This document shows, in pieces, positions 60,387 to 64,000 of a stretch of DNA of 64,000 nt. Location of the stretch: NCBI GenBank assembly GCA_963678235.1, contig OY782766.1, forward strand, positions 3,348,001-3,412,000, written 5' to 3'. Source of the stretch: JABMQB01 sp963678235 (lineage in GTDB: Bacteria; Bacteroidota; Bacteroidia; Bacteroidales; Prolixibacteraceae). Below the pieces are notes generated by a model that saw nothing but the letters and a program-made list of their open reading frames with translations, was not told the DNA's origin and did no database searches. Numbering within the stretch: position 1 is the stretch's first letter; each line of letters begins with the position of its first letter. The position numbers and the translations under genes are program-made.

Positions 60387-61199
60387 TTAAAACTTCGTTT
60401 CTGCAATAAACCATGGATTTAGCAAATCCTCTTTATTATATTTTAACTCTTCTGATTGGCTTTGTACTTTTAAAACACGCCCACCAGCAGCTTTGATTAT
60501 AGCATGACCTGCAGCCGTATCCCATTCCATTGTTGGAGCAAAACGCGGATAAACATTTGCTGTTCCTTCTGCAACCAAACAAAGTTTTAGTGAACTCCCT
60601 TTCGAAACTATTTCTATTTCAGAAAATTCTTGTTTTTTCTTCTTAATAAACCCTTCCGTTTCAATGCTTAAATGAGATCTGCTTGCAACTATTTTATAGG
60701 TGTCTGTGTTTTGCGTGATAGGCAATTGCTTGCTGTGTTGTCCCCATTTTGAAATATTCCCTGATAAGGATTTAGATGCATTTTCTATTTTGAATGCACC
60801 TTGAATATATCCAAGATATAGTTCATCTAAAACAGGGGCATAAACAACTCCTAATATTGGACTCCCGTTTTCAATTAGTGCTATATTTACCGTAAATTCC
60901 CCATTGCGTTTTATAAACTCTTTAGTACCATCCAATGGATCAACCAGCCAAAACTTTTCCCATTTTTCCCTTACAGAAAAGGGTATTTCTTTCCCTTCTT
61001 CGCTTAAAACAGGCATTCCGGTTTTACTTAATGCTGCACTTATTATATCGTGAGCTTTTTTATCAGCAACGGTCAAAGGTGAATTGTCGCGCTTATATTC
61101 AACACCAAACTCGGTATTATAAACATCAAGTATTGCAACACCTGCATTTATGGAAGTCTTTATCAGAAGTTGTAAATTCAAGGTTAGGTCAAATTCCAT
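60387..61199 (-). CDS. cysQ: 3'(2'),5'-bisphosphate nucleotidase
   Basis: From MEFDLTLNLQ (61199) the protein is 270 aa, the CysQ length; the longer frame reaches into the hairpin cluster upstream and is unlikely. DPLDGTKEFIKRNGEFTVNI is the metal-binding motif, and WDTAAGHAI completes the inositol-monophosphatase fold. It degrades PAP left after sulfotransfer. It heads the cysQ-cysC unit. Confidence 0.92.
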   Translation of the reverse strand: MEFDLTLNLQLLIKTSINAGVAILDVYNTEFGVEYKRDNSPLTVADKKAHDIISAALSKTGMPVLSEEGKEIPFSVREKWEKFWLVDPLDGTKEFIKRNGEFTVNIALIENGSPILGVVYAPVLDELYLGYIQGAFKIENASKSLSGNISKWGQHSKQLPITQNTDTYKIVASRSHLSIETEGFIKKKKQEFSEIEIVSKGSSLKLCLVAEGTANVYPRFAPTMEWDTAAGHAIIKAAGGRVLKVQSQSEELKYNKEDLLNPWFIAETKF

Positions 61200-61249
61200 T
61201 ATTTCTCCCTTATAATTGAATCCCAAAGATAACAGATAAAAATGAAACT

Positions 61250-61384
61250 CCTCGCAGCAAGCTGACGAGGTATCATATCGGAAAATCATTATTTTATTCG
61301 CACCAAGGTGCGGGGAATAAGACCCACGAGATCCCTCGTCTATCCCTCGGGATCCCTGCCTGTACTGCGGTTTCAGCAGGCAGG
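61250..61384. repeat. Cluster of four hairpins upstream of cysQ
   Basis: Successive inverted repeats: CCTCG/CGAGG (61250-61270), ATTCGCACC/GGTGCGGGGAAT (61296-61318), GATCCC/GGGATC (61330-61354) and CCTGCCTG/CAGGCAGG (61355-61384). The GC content is far higher than around it. I recall similar stretches as dispersed repeats in other Bacteroidota genomes. It is probably a MITE-like or decayed insertion remnant. Confidence 0.6.
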
Positions 61385-61554
61385 AGTTCGACTAAATGAT
61401 TTTGTTTTTTAAAATTGGGATATGAAAATGATTATGGAAAACACTGCCAATTAATTTCCATTTTATAAAATGATGCTAATTACTTTAAGAATGCTTTCCT
61501 AAAAAATTCCCTCTTTCTTTTAAAATTGTATATTTAATTTCTCTTATTAAAAAA

Positions 61555-63054
61555 ATGGGTAAAATAATTCAACAATCAATTAAAGGGAGCATTTGGTCAT
61601 ACCTGGGATTAATTGTTGGCTATGCAAATGTAGGCATCATTATGCCAGCATTTTTTATGGCTGAACAAATAGGACTAGTCCAGTTATTTGTTGCCCTTTC
61701 CAATATTTTTACCAATTTTTCTTCCCTTGGTTTTAGCAATGTTATCAACCGAATGTTCCCTGAATTTCGTGATAAATCAAAACACCATCATGGTTTTCTA
61801 TTTATTACTGTTTCTGTAGGATTGTTGGGATTTATTCTTAGTGCTATTGTTTTTTTCATTCTTAAACCATCAATTGTTGAATCGAAATTTGAGAAATCTC
61901 CATTGCTCGTGGAATATATTATTTTAATAGTTCCAGTTTTCTTTTTTCGGATATTTTTTAAGTTGCTCGACACCTATAACAGGGTATTACATGATGCTGC
62001 AACAGGTGCATTTTGGAAGGATTTTATACATAAAGCATTGAACCTCGGTTTAATCTTACTTTTTGCCGCAAATTATATTACTTTTCGAGAGTTTTTTTAT
62101 GGGTATATCATCTCTTTATGCATGCCCGTAATACCACTTACATTTGTACTGATAAAACGAGGACAATTTCATCTTAAACCAAATCTTACTTATTTAAACA
62201 AACCTCTGGTACGTGAAATGATCATAGTTTCTACCTTTGGTATGATTAATGGTCTTAGTGGGGTACTTACAAATAATATTGACAAGCTGCTGATTAATAA
62301 TTATTTGTCATTAAAAGAGGTCGGAATCTTTAGTGTATGTGCATTATTTGCCACTGTTATCAGGATTCCTGGTAGGGCAACCACAAAAATTTCAACGGGA
62401 TTTATTGCAAAGGCCTGGAAAAGAAATGATCTCAGCCAAATTCATAACATCTATAAAAAGGCAAGTTTGAGCCAAACAATTGTAGGTTCTTTAATTTTTG
62501 CAGGAATCATCGTTAACCTTGACAACATTTTTAACATACTCCCGGAACATTATAGTCATGGTCGTTGGGTACTCATCTTGTATTCAATTGGAATACTTAT
62601 CAGAACCTCTAATACAACAAGCAATGCCATTATTGCCACATCAAAAAGTTATCGCGTTCTTACGCTAATTATTGCCACACAAATAATTTATACAGTTTTA
62701 TTCCATATTCTTTTAATACCTAATATGGGAATTACCGGGGCCGCATTGGCCGTTATGCTAACTTATACTGTAAGAACAATAATTGTTGCAGGATTTATTC
62801 AATATAAATTCAAAATGTTTTGCTATAGTTTCAGGCATCTTTTAACCGTTATTTTTGCCTCCATTGCAGCTTTCGCAACCTTTCAGGTGCCTGAACCGAA
62901 CATTCTAATTTTAAACATATTAATAAAAAGTTTTGTGGTCAGCGTGCTTTTTATTAGCCTTATTTTACTTTTCAAAGTTTCATCAGATTTTGAAATTCTA
63001 TTTAAAAATGGAGTCAAAACTTTGCATCAACTCGTGAGGAAAAATGAAAATTAA
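61555..63054 (+). CDS. Wzx-like polysaccharide flippase (MOP superfamily)
   Basis: 499 aa with 12-14 membrane helices. SIKGSIWSYLGLIVGYANVG at the N-terminus and GMINGLSGVLTNNIDKLLIN in the middle match the polysaccharide-transport (Wzx/RfbX) branch. It would move lipid-linked oligosaccharide units across the inner membrane. It opens the plus-strand half of the locus that goes on with the CMP-sugar synthetase genes. Confidence 0.85.
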   Translation: MGKIIQQSIKGSIWSYLGLIVGYANVGIIMPAFFMAEQIGLVQLFVALSNIFTNFSSLGFSNVINRMFPEFRDKSKHHHGFLFITVSVGLLGFILSAIVFFILKPSIVESKFEKSPLLVEYIILIVPVFFFRIFFKLLDTYNRVLHDAATGAFWKDFIHKALNLGLILLFAANYITFREFFYGYIISLCMPVIPLTFVLIKRGQFHLKPNLTYLNKPLVREMIIVSTFGMINGLSGVLTNNIDKLLINNYLSLKEVGIFSVCALFATVIRIPGRATTKISTGFIAKAWKRNDLSQIHNIYKKASLSQTIVGSLIFAGIIVNLDNIFNILPEHYSHGRWVLILYSIGILIRTSNTTSNAIIATSKSYRVLTLIIATQIIYTVLFHILLIPNMGITGAALAVMLTYTVRTIIVAGFIQYKFKMFCYSFRHLLTVIFASIAAFATFQVPEPNILILNILIKSFVVSVLFISLILLFKVSSDFEILFKNGVKTLHQLVRKNEN

Positions 63055-63200
63055 ATACCAGAAAATACATTCTGGTATTCAAGTCATAATTATTTTTATA
63101 AAGCAATCCCTTAAATTTTTACCTATTTATTTTTCTGCTTGATTAAATTCAGACCAAATTTATTTTAGCTAGTAATGTATATTTTTAATATTTTAATAGC
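63055..63200. other. Gap between the flippase and the cytidylyltransferase gene
   Basis: 146 AT-rich bases. I can point to no promoter box, repeat or terminator with confidence. Confidence 0.35.
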
Positions 63201-63917
63201 ATGAATAGTTCTAAAAAAATATACGCAATAATCCCTGCGCGATCAGGATCAAAAGGGCTTCCAAATAAGAATATAAAACTTCTAAACGGGCATCCATTAT
63301 TAGCCTACTCCATCAATTTTGCCAAGGTTTTAAACGTAAACCGAATAATTTGTTCCACAGATTCAGAAGAATATGCAAAAATTGCTATCAATTATGGAGC
63401 CGAAGTACCATTTCTAAGGGGTACAAATTCATCAGCAGATAATGCAATGGAAGAAGACATATTGAAAGACCTGTATGCAGGATTTATCGATCATAATATT
63501 GATTTTCCTGATTTATTTGTCTGGCTAAGGCCAACTTTTGTTTTTAGGAAATTGGAAGCTGTGCAACAATGTATTAGTAAGCTAATTGAAGATACTAGAT
63601 TAAGTGCTGCAAGGACAATATGTGAATCTGAATCAAGATTATACCGATTAGATTCGAACAGCGAGTTATCCCCTATTTTTGATGACCATGGTAAATCAAT
63701 GATCCGAAGACAGGATGTTGGAACATTTTATAAAGTGTACAGCACCGATGTTTTTAGGGGTAAACCCCGTAATGATGGGAGTAATTTTTTAGGGAACAAT
63801 ATTTTAGGTGTATCAGTTCCAAAAGTGTGTGGATTGGATATAGATGACCTGGAAGATTTTCAATTAATCGAAACATTATTAAAACATGAGGAAGGTGTTC
63901 AAAAATATATATATTAA
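63201..63917 (+). CDS. Acylneuraminate-type cytidylyltransferase
   Basis: 238 aa. YAIIPARSGSKGLPNKNIK is the CTP-binding loop of NeuA/PseF/LegF-type enzymes, followed by HPLLAYSINFAKV and the acidic CSTDSEEYAKIA. The C-terminal GLDIDDLEDFQL carries the second metal Asp pair. It activates a nonulosonic acid (or related sugar acid) as the CMP-sugar. Which sugar is not clear; the synthase genes lie outside the window. Another gene with a similar N-terminus follows 35 bases later. Confidence 0.87.
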   Translation: MNSSKKIYAIIPARSGSKGLPNKNIKLLNGHPLLAYSINFAKVLNVNRIICSTDSEEYAKIAINYGAEVPFLRGTNSSADNAMEEDILKDLYAGFIDHNIDFPDLFVWLRPTFVFRKLEAVQQCISKLIEDTRLSAARTICESESRLYRLDSNSELSPIFDDHGKSMIRRQDVGTFYKVYSTDVFRGKPRNDGSNFLGNNILGVSVPKVCGLDIDDLEDFQLIETLLKHEEGVQKYIY

Positions 63918-63952
63918 AACGTTTCAAAACATTAACATTTTAATTCTGGTGA

Positions 63953-64000
63953 ATGAAATTAACAGCAGTAATTCCGGTCAGAAAAGGCTCTGAAAGAGTT
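63953..64000 (+). CDS. Start of a second cytidylyltransferase-like gene (partial)
   Basis: The last 48 bases open with ATG and read MKLTAVIPVRKGSERV, which matches the N-terminal CTP-binding loop of acylneuraminate cytidylyltransferases. The gene runs off the window edge. Two such genes in tandem are unusual unless one serves another sugar. Confidence 0.6.
   Translation, partial: MKLTAVIPVRKGSERV

Noticed and set aside
61200..61289. Longer start for cysQ
   Set aside because: The extra residues are encoded by the hairpin cluster and are not part of the IMPase fold.

Overview
The window is AT-rich chromosomal DNA of a Bacteroidota bacterium, most likely Bacteroidales/Marinilabiliales-like. 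Supporting signs are a type IX secretion sorting domain, many short-spacer lipoproteins, families largely confined to the phylum (DUF4296, DUF4252, YaiO barrel, N-terminally extended AtpB), TAnnTTTG-type -7 boxes, and an ATP synthase operon that stops at atpG without atpD or atpC. I see no rRNA, tRNA, CRISPR array, prophage or IS transposase.

Layout. 1-8.8 kb: a partial zinc-ribbon gene, a lipoprotein, then a tight seven-gene operon (PqqD-like protein, ATP-grasp enzyme, DAP-decarboxylase-like PLP enzyme, urea-transporter/M23-peptidase fusion, YaiO-type barrel, TPR protein, T9SS cargo). No pathway I know explains this set. 8.8-13.7 kb: a membrane acyltransferase-like gene and an ECF-sigma envelope/metal stress unit with two Spy/CpxP-like proteins, a DUF2202 ferritin-like lipoprotein and a DUF4405 membrane protein. 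13.9-24 kb: PEP/pyruvate-dikinase regulator, penicillin acylase, class III cyclase-like protein, DUF2147, radical SAM, a barrel-less amidohydrolase remnant, DUF4296, radA, heptose adenylyltransferase, panD and panC. 24-34.4 kb: a short GT5 protein, glmS, a second ECF-sigma unit with DUF4252, mntP, dusB, YkvA, a TauE/SafE exporter, a methyltransferase and a YefM/YoeB-type toxin-antitoxin pair.

34.4-40.6 kb: the ATP synthase operon (bactofilin, atpZ-like, a small membrane gene, atpB, E, F, H, A, G) on the minus strand. 40.7-52.6 kb: fabH, rpmF, yceD, a histidine kinase, dxs, an OmpA-like lipoprotein, a frameshifted membrane TPR protein, coaX, a membrane-anchored receiver without its phospho-acceptor Asp, a POT-type transporter and a 3-methyladenine glycosylase.

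52.7 kb to the end is a surface-polysaccharide locus. Four genes match the WbpA/B/D/E steps that convert UDP-GlcNAc to UDP-2,3-diacetamido-glucuronate. They are accompanied by a GT39-like/MORN fusion, cysC-cysQ, a Wzx-like flippase and two CMP-sugar synthetase genes. Three clusters of a palindromic repeat (15 half-units seen) lie between the sugar genes, and a GxxExxY (PD-(D/E)XK superfamily) nuclease gene sits exactly between two inverted half-units. I consider that arrangement and the 1.2-8.8 kb operon the strongest candidates for undescribed systems.
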